Below, piece after piece: positions 42,696-51,024 of a stretch of 64,000 nt of DNA (the stretch's first letter is position 1; each line of letters begins with the position of its first letter). The stretch comes from 9FT-COMBO-48-23 sp964400675 (lineage in GTDB: Bacteria > Chloroflexota > Dehalococcoidia > GIF9 > UBA5629): positions 62,001-126,000 of the forward strand of contig CAYNVO010000001.1 in assembly GCA_964400675.1 (NCBI GenBank), written 5' to 3'. Both the position numbers and the translations under genes were made by a program. Under the pieces are notes generated by a model that saw only the letters and a list, made by a program, of their open reading frames with translations, had not been told where the DNA came from and made no database searches.

Positions 42696-44723
42696 TCAGA
42701 TATTGCGGGCTAATTCATAGGCATCCCAGACAGCGTGCATGATGTTCTGTGCCTCTACGGCATCCCCGACGATGTGCACGTTGGGGGCACTGTCTTTGAG
42801 CGAGCTGTAAAGCTCCTTGTCAGGACAAAGACCCACGGCGATAACCACGGTGTCAGAAGGTAGTGTGGCTTTTTTCGAGGATTTTTCTACGACTACCACG
42901 CCGTCATCTGTTACTTCTGAGAGAGCGGTATTCGTCAGCACCTTTACCTGGTGAAATCTCAACAGGTCGCGGAGCATCATCATGTTGGGACGCGGTACAG
43001 GGATGCCGGCTTGCATGAGTCTGTCTAGAGCCTCTACTATGGTCACCTGCCTGCCCTGCTGCGCCAGCCATAGAGCGGTCTCACAACCTATCAGCCCGCC
43101 ACCTACAATGACTACCTGTTTTCCGGCTTTCTTCTTGCCTAGAAGAAGGTCAATCGCTGTGGTTACCTTATCCTTGTTTATGCCGGGTATATCAGGAATA
43201 ACAGGTTTTGAGCCGGTGGCAATGATGACAGCATCGGGTTTTTCTTTCTGTATTAGCTCAGCAGTGGCTTTCTTGCCCATATTAATCCTGACTTTGAGCT
43301 CAGTCAGCTCTGTTTGATACCAGTCCAGAAGTCGAACCTCGTCTTTTTTGAAGGATGGGACTGAGGCGGTGAGGACATGCCCGCCCAACCTGTCATTCTT
43401 CTCGTAAAGCGTGACACTGTGTCCCCTGATGGCAGCAACTCTGGTGGCTTCCATGCCGGCAACGCCGCCACCGATAACCATCACCTTCTTGACTTCATTA
43501 GCTGGCTGTATGGCGTAATCTGTTTCATTGCCGCAGGCAGGATTGACGGCGCAGGAGAGCGGTCCTTCTCTGGCTATCATCCTGCCCAGGCAGCCTTGAT
43601 GGCAGCCTAAGCAGGGGCGTATATTCCTGGCCCTGGCTTCCTTCACTTTGTTGGGCCAGTAGGGGTCAGCCAGCAGCCCTCTGCCAAGCACCACGATATC
43701 AGCTTTGCCCTCGGCTATCGCCTGCTCTGCCAGCTCCGGCACTTCCATCCTGCCGGCAACGATGACCGGGACTTTTATCACTTTCTTGAGCCTTTCAGTC
43801 AGATGAAGGTAGCAACCGTGCTCAAGATAATTCGGGGGATGAGCCCAGTACCAGGCATCGTAGGTGCCGGCATCAGCGTCAAAGGCATCATAGCCGGCCT
43901 CTTCCATTATCCGGGCAACCTCAAGCCCCTCTTCGGTATCACGGGCAAGTTCCTTGAATTCTTCGCCGGGTAGACCTCCCTGGCGCCAGTCTTTGACATA
44001 GCTTTTTACGCTGAGCCTTAGTTGAACGGGAAAGTCTTTGCCGGCTCTTTTTTTGAACTCACGAAGTATCTCTATGGGAAGTGTCAACCTTGCCCTTAAA
44101 TCTCCACCATATTTGTCCTGCCTCCTGTTGAACATGGCGATGGCGAACTGGTCAACTAGGTAGCCCTCATGCAATCCGTGGAAATCTATGCCATCGAAGC
44201 CGGCGGCAGCCGCTGCCTCTGCGGCATTACCGCACTTTGTTACCAGCTTCTGGATTTCCTCTACGGTCAATTCGCGGCAGGTTATAGTTGGGTCCCAGTA
44301 ATATGGTATCGGAGATGGTGCCACCGGCGTGAAATCAGATGCAGGCGCCCTTCTTGGAGGGGCGGCGACACGCCCAACTCCGGCTGTCAGCTGGACAAAA
44401 ATCTTCGAGCCGTGCGCGTGTACTTTTTCAGTCAACTCGGAAGCTGTTTCAATGAAATGGTCGCGATTGCGCGCTGCGGACAACGTGGAACGGGGAAATC
44501 TCTCAGTTTCATTATCGATCAGCGCTGCGGCGGTTATTATCAGCCCCACCCCACCTTTTGCTCTTTCAACGTAGTAATCAATGGCTCGCCCGGCAAAGCC
44601 ACCATCTGGAGTGGTCAGGCCACCAATAGCCATAGGAGCCATGGCGATTCTGTTCTTTATCTCCACTTTTCCGATGCTGATTGGCTCGAAAAGTTTTGCG
44701 TATTTTCCTGTTGCCATGAGCAT
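42696..44723 (-). CDS. OYE-type NADH:flavin oxidoreductase (2,4-dienoyl-CoA reductase-like)
   Basis: A 675-residue flavoprotein. Residues 1-340 are an old-yellow-enzyme FMN barrel (NRIAMAPMAIGGLTTPDGGF, GFDGIDFHGLHEGYLVDQF). A 4Fe-4S site CLGCHQGCLGR plus LSCAVNP follows, then FAD/NAD domains (VMVIGGGVAGMEATRVAAI, VVIVGGGLIGCETALWLA). This is the FadH/BaiCD layout. It could reduce dienoyl-CoA, other enones or aromatic acids. It stands alone beside pabC. Confidence 0.9.
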   Translation of the reverse strand: MLMATGKYAKLFEPISIGKVEIKNRIAMAPMAIGGLTTPDGGFAGRAIDYYVERAKGGVGLIITAAALIDNETERFPRSTLSAARNRDHFIETASELTEKVHAHGSKIFVQLTAGVGRVAAPPRRAPASDFTPVAPSPIPYYWDPTITCRELTVEEIQKLVTKCGNAAEAAAAAGFDGIDFHGLHEGYLVDQFAIAMFNRRQDKYGGDLRARLTLPIEILREFKKRAGKDFPVQLRLSVKSYVKDWRQGGLPGEEFKELARDTEEGLEVARIMEEAGYDAFDADAGTYDAWYWAHPPNYLEHGCYLHLTERLKKVIKVPVIVAGRMEVPELAEQAIAEGKADIVVLGRGLLADPYWPNKVKEARARNIRPCLGCHQGCLGRMIAREGPLSCAVNPACGNETDYAIQPANEVKKVMVIGGGVAGMEATRVAAIRGHSVTLYEKNDRLGGHVLTASVPSFKKDEVRLLDWYQTELTELKVRINMGKKATAELIQKEKPDAVIIATGSKPVIPDIPGINKDKVTTAIDLLLGKKKAGKQVVIVGGGLIGCETALWLAQQGRQVTIVEALDRLMQAGIPVPRPNMMMLRDLLRFHQVKVLTNTALSEVTDDGVVVVEKSSKKATLPSDTVVIAVGLCPDKELYSSLKDSAPNVHIVGDAVEAQNIMHAVWDAYELARNI

Positions 44724-44818
44724 TTACCCACCGGGTTTCTTGGCTGTGTGCCAAATAGCTGTTATATCCACACGTCTACTAGCCTCCAGTTTGACTGTGA
44801 AGTGAGCCGGGGTTGCGT

Positions 44819-45085
44819 TTATTCATACAGACGGCGAAGCTCAAACACGACAGGATTAGCCGCATCGGGGCAAGCCAACGTGGTCACATCCGGGTCGGTT
44901 TCCCAGGGGAATGAACCGCCAAACCTCAGTACTCGCAGATTAGGAAGCAAGGTATGAAAGGCGGATAGACATATGCCATCTGGCGTTTTTGTAGTTATGA
45001 TCCATTGGTCGCCGACCTTGTGTTCGGCGGCACAGGTTCCTTTCTGACTTATTACTTTTATCCTGACTTTTTGCGGTTCTGACAT
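44819..45085 (-). CDS. TIGR04076 family protein
   Basis: An 88-residue protein, MSEPQKVRIKVISQKGTCAA, then EHKVGDQWIITTKTPDGICL and LACPDAANPVVFELRRL. This is the TIGR04076 pattern, a small family found mostly in anaerobes with unknown function; two or three conserved cysteines suggest metal or cofactor binding. The ATG at 45085 has AGGAGAGG in front. Confidence 0.85.
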   Translation of the reverse strand: MSEPQKVRIKVISQKGTCAAEHKVGDQWIITTKTPDGICLSAFHTLLPNLRVLRFGGSFPWETDPDVTTLACPDAANPVVFELRRLYE

Positions 45086-45144
45086 TTTCCTCTCCTTCTT
45101 AAAATGATTAACCGTGATTTCCTCTATCAACTACTGTGGATTGG

Positions 45145-46011
45145 TTAAATCCACGGCTCTCTGGCTACCAGCTCCCGGTAGCTTGACATGAGGCGTCGAG
45201 TTATTGATCCCGGCGTGCCTGAGCCGATGGGCTTCTCGTCCAGCTGGGTCAGGGGCATGATTTCGAGTGTGGAGCTGGTTAAGAAAGCCTCGTCGGCTTT
45301 GAGCAGTTCATCCAGAGCCACCTGTCTCACCAGCGGTATAATTCCTATCGTTTGAGATAGCTCCAGGGCTGCCTCACGGGTAATTCCAGGCAGGACGCCG
45401 CTTTCTAAAGAGGGTGTAATCAGCGTCCCTTGGCTAACTAAGAAGATATTGGTGGAACTGCCCTCAGCGACAAAGTTTTTTTCGTTTAGCAGCACTACTT
45501 CATTGACACCGGCGGCTCTGGCTTCCTGACGGGCTAAGAAGTTTTCCAGATAGGAGGTGGACTTGAGCCTGGAGAGCGGCGACCGGCTGTTGCGGCGATA
45601 GGATGATAGTATTGCCGAATAGCCTCGCCGGTAGGTTTCCGGTGGTGGTGGTACAAGCTTTTGGGCAGCAATGAATACGGTGATATCCTTGCAGGTATCG
45701 GGATTGGGAACCATGTCGCCTTCGCCGGCGGTTACGGTGAGCCTGATGCGGGCTTCAGTGAGGTTGTTGGCTTTTAAAAGGTCGTGGCAGGCTTTCGCAA
45801 GGTCGAAAGCAGTCAGTTTAGGGGCTATGTTCAGCGTCTCGGCGGCATGTTGTAGTCTTGCCAGGTGGCGGTCGAGGCGGAAGATAGTGCCGCCATAGGA
45901 GCGCATGGTCTCGAAGGCGCCGTAGCCATAGAGGAAACCGTGGTCAAAGGGCGATAGCTTAGCCTGAGAGCGGGGAATCAGGTTGCCGTTAAGGTAAATA
46001 ATTTCTTTCAT
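45145..46011 (-). CDS. pabC: Aminodeoxychorismate lyase / class IV aminotransferase
   Basis: About 288 residues of fold-type IV PLP enzyme. MKEIIYLNGNLIPRSQAKLS starts at ATG 46011, PFDHGFLYGYGAFETMRSYG is typical, and the PLP lysine lies in SRLKSTSYLENFLARQ. ADCL and branched-chain aminotransferases look alike; the neighbours pabA and pabB make 4-amino-4-deoxychorismate lyase the likely activity. The dispersed repeat ends immediately before the ATG and supplies GGTGGGGGTG. Confidence 0.82.
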   Translation of the reverse strand: MKEIIYLNGNLIPRSQAKLSPFDHGFLYGYGAFETMRSYGGTIFRLDRHLARLQHAAETLNIAPKLTAFDLAKACHDLLKANNLTEARIRLTVTAGEGDMVPNPDTCKDITVFIAAQKLVPPPPETYRRGYSAILSSYRRNSRSPLSRLKSTSYLENFLARQEARAAGVNEVVLLNEKNFVAEGSSTNIFLVSQGTLITPSLESGVLPGITREAALELSQTIGIIPLVRQVALDELLKADEAFLTSSTLEIMPLTQLDEKPIGSGTPGSITRRLMSSYRELVAREPWI

Positions 46012-46105
46012 TTTCACCCCCACCTTGACCCTCTCCCGTCAAGGGAGAGGAGATAGAGATTCTTCGACAGGCTCAGAATGAGCGGAGACAGGGCTCGCAA
46101 TGACA
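46012..46105. repeat. Dispersed repeat, uninterrupted copy (reference empty site)
   Basis: It reads, on the plus strand, TTCACCCCCACCTTGACC, then CTCTCCCGTCAAGGGAGAGG, then GAGATTCTTCGACAGGCTCA and CAGGGCTCGCAATGACAT. It has a single copy of CCCGTCAAGGGAG. The two halves of the copy at 46733-47938 match it on either side of the 1.1 kb insertion. Confidence 0.85.
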
Positions 46106-46139
46106 TAAAGGTTATTAGCATTGTTTTATTCCTTAGACT

Positions 46140-46721
46140 TCAGGGCCATAGAGGCTCGATAAAGTGGAGGAAGTTGGCCAGCAGGTCATGTCCTGCTTCG
46201 GTAAGTATGGACTCGGGGTGTATCTGGGCGCCTTCGACCACGTAGTCTTTGTGCCTCACTCCCATTATCTCTCCTTCCTGGGTTCGGGCAGTGACTTTGA
46301 GGCAGGAGGGCAGCGCCTCCGGTTTAATAATCAATGAGTGATAGCGGGCTGCCGGGAAAGGATTCTCTATGCCCTCGTAGATAGTTTCGCCATCGTGGTA
46401 GATGAGCGAAGTCTTGCCGTGGGTTGGTACTGAGGCTCGTCCCACAGCGCCGCCATAGACATGGCCGATGCACTGATGCCCGAGGCAGACACCTAAGATG
46501 GGTATTTTGCCGCCGAGGTGAAGTATTACATCGTTGGAAATGCCCGCTTCCAGTGGTGTGCACGGTCCCGGAGAAATGACTATGTGGCTGGGGGCCAGTT
46601 TCTCGATTTCAGCCAAAGTTATCCGGTCGTTGCGATAGACCAGCGGCTCCCAGCCCAGTTCGCCCAGGTATTGAGCCAGGTTGTAGACGAAAGAGTCGTA
46701 GTTGTCAATTACCAATATCAT
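46140..46721 (-). CDS. pabA: Aminodeoxychorismate/anthranilate synthase glutamine amidotransferase
   Basis: A 193-residue class I amidotransferase. C79 in LGVCLGHQ is the nucleophile and H168/E170 in IHPES complete the triad. The start VIDNYDSFVYNLAQYLGELG is the PabA/TrpG signature. It gives ammonia to PabB for folate synthesis and possibly to TrpE. The dispersed repeat terminus lies between 46722 and 46745, giving the leader GGTGAGGGTG. A 1.1 kb insertion separates it from pabB. Confidence 0.9.
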   Translation of the reverse strand: MILVIDNYDSFVYNLAQYLGELGWEPLVYRNDRITLAEIEKLAPSHIVISPGPCTPLEAGISNDVILHLGGKIPILGVCLGHQCIGHVYGGAVGRASVPTHGKTSLIYHDGETIYEGIENPFPAARYHSLIIKPEALPSCLKVTARTQEGEIMGVRHKDYVVEGAQIHPESILTEAGHDLLANFLHFIEPLWP

Positions 46722-46732
46722 GTTATTTTTGT

Positions 46733-46768
46733 TTTCACCCTCACCCTAACCCTCTCCCGTCAAGGGAG
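46733..46768. repeat. Left half of a dispersed repeat split by an insertion
   Basis: It ends with CCTCTCCCGTCAAGGGAG, where the 1.1 kb element begins. The rest of the repeat is found at 47885-47938. Confidence 0.85.
46756..46768. repeat. Target-site duplication, left copy
   Basis: CCCGTCAAGGGAG, identical to 47872-47884. Uncertainty in the element's ends makes the duplication 11-13 bp. Confidence 0.75.
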
Positions 46769-46799
46769 CTTTGCCTCAAAAGTCCGATTTACTAGGGAA

Positions 46800-47159
46800 C
46801 TAATGATGTTCCTCTATTTTTTGGAGCCATGATGTCCACCCTATAATCTTATTTCTGAAATAGCTACTAAAAAGGTTTAAGTATGTTAGAATAGCTAAAT
46901 TTACTAAACCAACTATCACTCTATAGTCACGTATCAACTCCGAAGAAATTATTATCTCCACAATGATGATAGCCAGTGCCCAAAAGGATAATAAAATCCC
47001 CCAACTTTTCTCGCCCCTTGTTACTTTTTTACTGGGATTATCTGGCCACTTGCGAGCAATAATATCGTAGATAATAGCTCGAAGAAATATTAACACAATA
47101 AATAATTCCAGCAATGGAAGCCAGACGTTATCACTGAAAATATAAAGAATAATATTCAT
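46800..47159 (-). CDS. Small membrane protein inside the 1.1 kb element
   Basis: A 119-residue protein with three hydrophobic helices (LPLLELFIVLIFLRAIIYDI; WGILLSFWALAIIIVEIIIS; VIVGLVNLAILTYLNL) and a loop RKWPDNPSKKVTRGEKS. GAGGAGGT lies 6 nt before the ATG. Very A/T-rich codons differ from the flanking pab genes. No family is recognised. It follows the 182-residue gene by 41 nt on the same strand and is probably cotranscribed with it. Confidence 0.75.
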   Translation of the reverse strand: MNIILYIFSDNVWLPLLELFIVLIFLRAIIYDIIARKWPDNPSKKVTRGEKSWGILLSFWALAIIIVEIIISSELIRDYRVIVGLVNLAILTYLNLFSSYFRNKIIGWTSWLQKIEEHH

Positions 47160-47200
47160 TTGTTTACCTCCTCACTAAGAACTTGCCTTTCCTAACTTTC

Positions 47201-47749
47201 TCATTTATTCATGTCTCTCTTTTTTGGCTGTTGAGTATGTATTTCTTTCTCAATTTTCCCCACTCTAGATTTAGTACTATCTAATGCAGCTCTGGCTTTA
47301 TTTTGGCCTGATATTACATCATCTAATTTATGTTCTATGGCTTCTAATTTTTTCATTAAACCGTTTTCTTTATAGTGGTAGTGTCTATCAAACCATTTTC
47401 TGCCTTTACTAGACAGCGAACAAAAAAGAAGTTCTATAAAGAAAAAACCATAAATAATAATCAGTAATGTACCCCAAATAATATTCATATACAGAAGTAT
47501 CTCTACGGGCAATTTACCCCACAAAATGAATGGTGATATAACCACGGAAACGGCCACATAAAGGACAGAGATAATAGAGAGTGTATTCCATAAATCAGAT
47601 GCGATAAAATTGCCTCTGGTTTTACAATATAGCGACACTTCTCTATATCTAACAATAAGTTTTGTAACCATATCACTAATTGTTGCCTTAACTTGAACCA
47701 TAAAGGATATAAATTTGGCTTTGGCAAATAATAGTTTTGAACATGGCAT
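47201..47749 (-). CDS. Membrane/coiled-coil protein inside the 1.1 kb element
   Basis: A 182-residue protein with an amphipathic N-terminus, two membrane helices (about residues 52-75 and 82-108), a short HYHYKENG loop and a C-terminal coiled coil (LMKKLEAIEHKLDDVISGQN, then KSRVGKIEKEIHTQQ). The membrane pair followed by a cytoplasmic coiled coil recalls sensor or effector subunits of small defence or toxin systems, but nothing specific is recognised. No clear Shine-Dalgarno sequence precedes ATG 47749; in-frame ATG 47701 is possible. Confidence 0.7.
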   Translation of the reverse strand: MPCSKLLFAKAKFISFMVQVKATISDMVTKLIVRYREVSLYCKTRGNFIASDLWNTLSIISVLYVAVSVVISPFILWGKLPVEILLYMNIIWGTLLIIIYGFFFIELLFCSLSSKGRKWFDRHYHYKENGLMKKLEAIEHKLDDVISGQNKARAALDSTKSRVGKIEKEIHTQQPKKRDMNK

Positions 47750-47818
47750 AGTACAGCATCATTATATACCCCTGACCGCACGTAATGGTATAGCTCATCA
47801 TCTTTTTCATTATTTCCT

Positions 47819-47871
47819 ACTTTTGGGGCAACTGATGGACTTTTGAGGCAAATGCCACTTTTAGGGCAAAG
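47819..47871. repeat. Three iteron-like repeats at the right end of the element
   Basis: ACTTTTGGGGCAA (47819-47831), ACTTTTGAGGCAAA (47839-47852) and ACTTTTAGGGCAAAG (47857-47871) follow each other at 20- and 18-bp spacing. One inverted copy marks the left end. Multiple binding sites on one end are usual for recombinase-recognised ends. Confidence 0.75.
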
Positions 47872-47938
47872 CCCGTCAAGGGAGAGGGGATGAGATTCTT
47901 CGACAAGCTCAGAATGAGCGAAGACAGGGCTCGCAATG
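47872..47938. repeat. Right target duplication and right half of the split repeat
   Basis: It starts CCCGTCAAGGGAG, continues GAGATTCTTCGACAAGCTCA and ends CAGGGCTCGCAATGG. It aligns base for base with the right part of the intact copy at 46012-46105. Confidence 0.85.
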
Positions 47939-47950
47939 GTATTGATAGCA

Positions 47951-49402
47951 TCATTTGGTCTCCACAGCCACCCTCGGCGCCAGCCGAAGTGCCTGAATCA
48001 GCGCCTTAGCCTTATCCAGAGTCTCCTGGTATTCTGCCCCGGCGTCGGAATCGTAGATTATGCCGCCGCCAACCTGGAAGTAGGCTCTGTTGCCCTTGAT
48101 TATAAAGGTGCGGATAACAATGTTGAAGTCGAGATTACGTCCGAAGCCCAGATAGCCAATGGCGCCGGTGTAGACGCTTCTCCTTGTCGGCTCGAGCTCA
48201 TCGATAATCTCCATAGCCCGTACCTTGGGTGCGCCTGTTATGGAGCCGCCGGGGAACGAGGCTTTGAGCAGGTCGATGCGGTTTTTGTCTGGACGCAGCT
48301 TGCCGATAACGGTGGATGTCAAGTGAAACACGGTAGTAAAGGTCTCCAGTATTGCCAGCTCGGTTACCTTTACTGTGCCGTACTGGCAAACTCTGCCCAG
48401 GTCGTTTCTTTCCAGGTCAACAATCATCACGTTTTCGGCGCGGTCTTTAATGCTATCGAGCAGCTCTTGAGCCAGCACGGCATCTTCAATTGCGTCTTTA
48501 CCTCTTGGCATGGTGCCTTTTATGGGGCGAGTCTCCACCCAGTCGCCGTCTACGCGGAGAAACCTCTCCGGCGAGGCGCTGACAATAGTTATGCCGTCGA
48601 AGTTGAGGTAGCTGGCGAAAGGTGCCGGGTTTAGCTGTCTCAAGCGGCGGTAAAGTTCGTAAGGGGTAACGGTCAATTCGGTCTCGAAGCGCTGTGAGAT
48701 ATTTACCTGAAATACATCGCCGGCGGCGATATATTCCCTGACCCTGTTAACCGCCTCCATATAGCCTTCAGGGGTGAAATTTGACTTGAGTATGGCTTCA
48801 GTCGTCTTGCTGGCGTTGGCTGAATTCGCTTCCGGGTCGTTTGGCAGTGGCGAGGATAGGCGATTTTTCATCTCCTCGAGGCGCAGCCTGGCTCTTTTAA
48901 GCCTTTTACTCCCAGCTAGTTCGGGGAAGCCTGTGGAGGCGATATAAGTCTTGTTTTCCAGATTGTCGAGGACAACAACGGTATCATAGAAGCCGAAGTA
49001 GCTTTCCGGTAGCTGCAAGTCGTCTATTGCTGTAGTGGGAAGGCGCTCGATGAAATGGCACAGGTCATAGCTCAGATAGCCCACGGCGCCGCCCCAGAAG
49101 GGAATTGGTGATGTGGGGGAGTCCAGTCTATATGTCTCCAGCAGCTTACCCAGAACGTCGAAGGGATTGCCCTCCCGGCTCTCTTCCTTGTCCTGACTTA
49201 TAAGCGTGACCTGGTTGCCCCGGCTCCTCATCACAAGGAATGGGTCGGTGCCGATGAAGGAATATCTTCCCAGCCTTTGGGGGCACATGCCGCTATCGAG
49301 GAAAAAGCTGTTGAGATGACGGTGAAACAGTTCGAAAATTTCAGGAGCGGTTAAGGGGGTATGGATTTCTTCAATCAGGATATTTCGGTTCTCTATGCTC
49401 AC
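47951..49402 (-). CDS. pabB: Aminodeoxychorismate synthase component I
   Basis: A 483-residue chorismate-utilising enzyme. RPIKGTMPRGKDAIEDAVLA carries the PIKGT lysine that marks PabB (TrpE has PIAGT). NDLGRVCQYGTVKVTEL, SFPGGSITGAPKVRAMEIID and the C-terminal YFQVGGGIIYDSD are conserved. It converts chorismate and ammonia from PabA to 4-amino-4-deoxychorismate in folate synthesis. It is separated from pabA by the 1.1 kb element and from the transglutaminase gene by 66 nt. Confidence 0.9.
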   Translation of the reverse strand: MSIENRNILIEEIHTPLTAPEIFELFHRHLNSFFLDSGMCPQRLGRYSFIGTDPFLVMRSRGNQVTLISQDKEESREGNPFDVLGKLLETYRLDSPTSPIPFWGGAVGYLSYDLCHFIERLPTTAIDDLQLPESYFGFYDTVVVLDNLENKTYIASTGFPELAGSKRLKRARLRLEEMKNRLSSPLPNDPEANSANASKTTEAILKSNFTPEGYMEAVNRVREYIAAGDVFQVNISQRFETELTVTPYELYRRLRQLNPAPFASYLNFDGITIVSASPERFLRVDGDWVETRPIKGTMPRGKDAIEDAVLAQELLDSIKDRAENVMIVDLERNDLGRVCQYGTVKVTELAILETFTTVFHLTSTVIGKLRPDKNRIDLLKASFPGGSITGAPKVRAMEIIDELEPTRRSVYTGAIGYLGFGRNLDFNIVIRTFIIKGNRAYFQVGGGIIYDSDAGAEYQETLDKAKALIQALRLAPRVAVETK

Positions 49403-49468
49403 GGGGTAGCCGCCTTTTCTTTATAAATGCAGGCGCAGCTTTTAGGCAATCCTTCGTTTAGTTCATTA

Positions 49469-50161
49469 TTATTTTCGTAAATTGCAGTTCTTCCCCCTTG
49501 CTTTTTCTGCCTTAATGAAACTGTTTAGTCGGTCCTGAGCCTTAAGTCCATAATGCTGCTCCCAGGCAGCAAGTATCTCATCCACAGGGACATCTTCACG
49601 ACATCCGTGGTCTGCGACATATTCAATGTGCAATTTGCCATCCAGATTGTGAGAGTGAAATATGGCGTCATTTTTACCGTCGAACTCCACGGGGACGATC
49701 CTGTTGGCTTGGCACATTTCCAAGTCGAAAGCGGGGGTAGCCTTGACCCACTTCCCTTCTAAGTACAACTCAGTATAGCCATGATAGCTGAACAGATTTG
49801 TACCCATGACGTCGCGTAATCTATCGGAAACAAGGTGGTTTCGAATATCGGCGAGATGTAGACGCGCGGGGATGCCCACAGCTCGAGCAAGTGCAACCAG
49901 AACAGCCGCCTTTTCCACGCAAAATCCCTTTCTGCTTTTTAATGTCTTGCTTGCCCGGTAGTCCTGGAAAATTTCCAGTGGTACCAGTGGGTTGTATTTA
50001 ATTTTATCTCTTACCCAATAGAAAAGACTTTTGGCTTTATCCGCAGCCGTTCGTTCAGTTTTGGTCAGAGCTATTGCCTTTTGTCTTATGGAGTTATTGT
50101 CACTGTCAATCCTGGGGGATGGCTTAAGATATCTTTCTATGTCATCCATGACTGTGCTCAC
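49469..50161 (-). CDS. Transglutaminase-like domain protein
   Basis: A 230-residue cytoplasmic transglutaminase/protease-fold protein. The Cys-His-Asp triad is visible as KSRKGFCVEKAAVLVALARA, YHGYTELYLEGKWVKATPAF and the aspartate following it (PAFD). Such domains can act as peptidases, amidases or cyclases; the substrate is unknown. A GTG start overlaps the sucD stop (GTGA), suggesting coexpression with succinyl-CoA synthetase. Confidence 0.88.
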   Translation of the reverse strand: MSTVMDDIERYLKPSPRIDSDNNSIRQKAIALTKTERTAADKAKSLFYWVRDKIKYNPLVPLEIFQDYRASKTLKSRKGFCVEKAAVLVALARAVGIPARLHLADIRNHLVSDRLRDVMGTNLFSYHGYTELYLEGKWVKATPAFDLEMCQANRIVPVEFDGKNDAIFHSHNLDGKLHIEYVADHGCREDVPVDEILAAWEQHYGLKAQDRLNSFIKAEKARGKNCNLRK

Positions 50162-51024
50162 AACATTTTCTTCATGGTGAGTCCGATTTCGGCCGGGTTG
50201 GGGGCTATAGTAGCTCCGGCAGCAGCTAAGGCTGCCATTTTATCCCCGGCGGTGCCTGAGCTGCCGCTTATGATAGCTCCGGCATGACCCATTCTCCTGC
50301 CGGGTGGGGCGGTAGCTCCAGCAACGAAAGCCACCACCGGCTTGGTCATCTTCTCCTTGATGAATCTGGCAGCTTCCTGCTCTGCAGTGCCGCCGATTTC
50401 GCCGATGAGCACTATCGCCCCGGTATCCTTATCTTCTTGGAAAAGCTCAAGTATATCGACGAAGGTACTGCCGGGCATAGGGTCGCCACCGATGCCGACG
50501 CAGGTGGATTGTCCGATACCCAGACCGGTTAGCTGGGCAACTGTCTCATAGGTTAATGTGCCGCTGCGGGAGACGACGCCGACGTTGCCCGGGAGATGAA
50601 TCTCGCCAGCCATTATTCCCACCTTGCACTTGCCCGGGGAGATTAGCCCGGGACAATTGGGACCTATAAGCCTGGTTTGCTTTCCCTTGAGATAGTTGTG
50701 TACCACGACCATATCTGAAGTCGGAATACCTTCAGTGATGCACACGACCAGTGGGATACCGGCATCGGCGGCCTCCATGATGGCATCAGCGGCAAATGCA
50801 GCCGGCACGAAAATGATGCTGGCATCGGCTCCGGTTTTCTCTATGGCTGCCTCTACAGTGTTGAAGACGGGTACGCCTAATACGTCGCTGCCTCCCTTTC
50901 CCGGCGTCATGCCGGCGACAACCCGTGTGCCGTACTCAATGCATTGCCGGGTATGAAAGCTGCCCTCGCCGCCGGTTATCCCTTGAACCAGCAATCGAGT
51001 CTTTTCATCGATTAAAATGCTCAT
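50158..51024 (-). CDS. sucD: Succinyl-CoA synthetase, alpha subunit
   Basis: A 288-residue alpha subunit. The Rossmann CoA-binding part begins LLVQGITGGEGSFHTRQCIE; the active-site histidine lies in RRMGHAGAIISGSSGTAGDK. With SucC it interconverts succinyl-CoA plus ADP/phosphate and succinate plus ATP. The start overlaps the sucC stop by 4 nt. No other TCA cycle gene is in the window. Confidence 0.95.
   Translation of the reverse strand: MSILIDEKTRLLVQGITGGEGSFHTRQCIEYGTRVVAGMTPGKGGSDVLGVPVFNTVEAAIEKTGADASIIFVPAAFAADAIMEAADAGIPLVVCITEGIPTSDMVVVHNYLKGKQTRLIGPNCPGLISPGKCKVGIMAGEIHLPGNVGVVSRSGTLTYETVAQLTGLGIGQSTCVGIGGDPMPGSTFVDILELFQEDKDTGAIVLIGEIGGTAEQEAARFIKEKMTKPVVAFVAGATAPPGRRMGHAGAIISGSSGTAGDKMAALAAAGATIAPNPAEIGLTMKKML

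Larger units (their letters stand above)
46769..47871. mobile_element. 1.1 kb transposon-like element with two membrane-protein genes
   Basis: A 1103-bp A/T-rich block inserted in a dispersed repeat. The left end is CTTTGCCTCAAAAGTCC (46769-46785); its reverse complement GGACTTTTGAGGCAAA lies near the right end (47837-47852), and the extreme right end ACTTTTAGGGCAAAG is a variant. The insertion is flanked by a direct duplication CCCGTCAAGGGAG. No transposase or integrase is encoded; the two genes inside are small membrane proteins. Mobilisation in trans is inferred. An intact repeat copy at 46012-46105 shows the empty site. Confidence 0.75.

Noticed and set aside
44169..44957. 262-residue plus-strand frame
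   Set aside because: Lies antisense to the OYE-type flavoenzyme gene, whose motifs are intact; no domain and no ribosome-binding site.
47936..48634. 232-residue plus-strand frame
   Set aside because: Antisense to the 3' half of pabB; an effect of codon bias on the other strand.
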